DNA from: Tubiluchus corallicola
Lineage: Eukaryota > Priapulida > Priapulimorpha > Priapulimorphida > Tubiluchidae
Assembly: GCA_030141605.1 (NCBI GenBank)
Contig: JAQGDQ010000002.1
Location: forward strand, 2,028,501-2,092,500
Length of the DNA: 64,000 nucleotides
Direction: 5' to 3'
Each line of letters starts with the position of its first letter. The first letter of the stretch is position 1. Positions 63,884-64,000 of this stretch are shown here, piece after piece. A program made the position numbers and the translations under genes. The notes beneath the pieces are model-generated. The model saw only the letters and a program-made list of their open reading frames with translations. It did not search any database and was not told the origin of the DNA.

Positions 63884-64000
63884 AAGTGAGTTTATAAACT
63901 ATTTCTAAGAGTTTTTATTTATCAGCCAGCTTTGAGATAAAATTAGAACTTTATAATGATATATCTGATATGCTGAAATAACGCGTATCGTGCCTTGAGG

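Overview
This is an AT-rich nuclear window from an animal. I read six protein-coding genes in it. Five are split by GT-AG introns, and the long intergenic and intronic stretches carry degraded transposons. The gene set (mitochondrial FDX2, WDR26, ADPGK, BTBD7, COX8 and a membrane-anchored TTLL) is metazoan. Sequence divergence, LINE debris and several short inverted-repeat DNA elements suggest a non-vertebrate animal; I cannot place it in a phylum.

Layout: FDX2 (minus, 1760-3308, 2 exons); about 8.8 kb of repeat-rich intergenic DNA; WDR26 (minus, 12130 to about 20.4 kb, 13 coding exons); ADPGK (minus, 23300-31249, 7 exons); a broken coiled-coil reading frame and hAT-like repeats; a single-exon TTLL (minus, 34829-36436); about 6.7 kb with at least three short DNA transposons; BTBD7 (minus, 43192-54092, 9 coding exons, with a probable 5' non-coding exon near 58.1-58.3 kb); COX8 (plus, 60967-63524, 3 exons). 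Five consecutive genes lie on the minus strand and only COX8 on the plus. Exon joins were read by eye from splice signals and checked by codon phase and by remembered protein-family similarity.

The genes do not form a pathway. FDX2 and COX8 are mitochondrial (iron-sulfur cluster synthesis and respiration). ADPGK is an ER-associated ADP-dependent glucokinase. WDR26 is the beta-propeller subunit of the CTLH/GID ubiquitin ligase. BTBD7 is a BTB-BACK adaptor-like protein. The TTLL has an N-terminal membrane helix and a Cys-rich tail, unusual for its family.

The most useful non-genic results are: two related copies of an inverted-repeat element with 33-bp and 39-bp perfect terminal repeats; hAT-like elements with 8-bp target-site duplications; a pogo/Tigger-like short element family; a fold-back element in a BTBD7 intron; and three LINE-type 3' tails sharing a stem-loop whose pairing is kept although the bases differ. 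I found no CRISPR, operon, prokaryotic island or clearly new enzymatic system.
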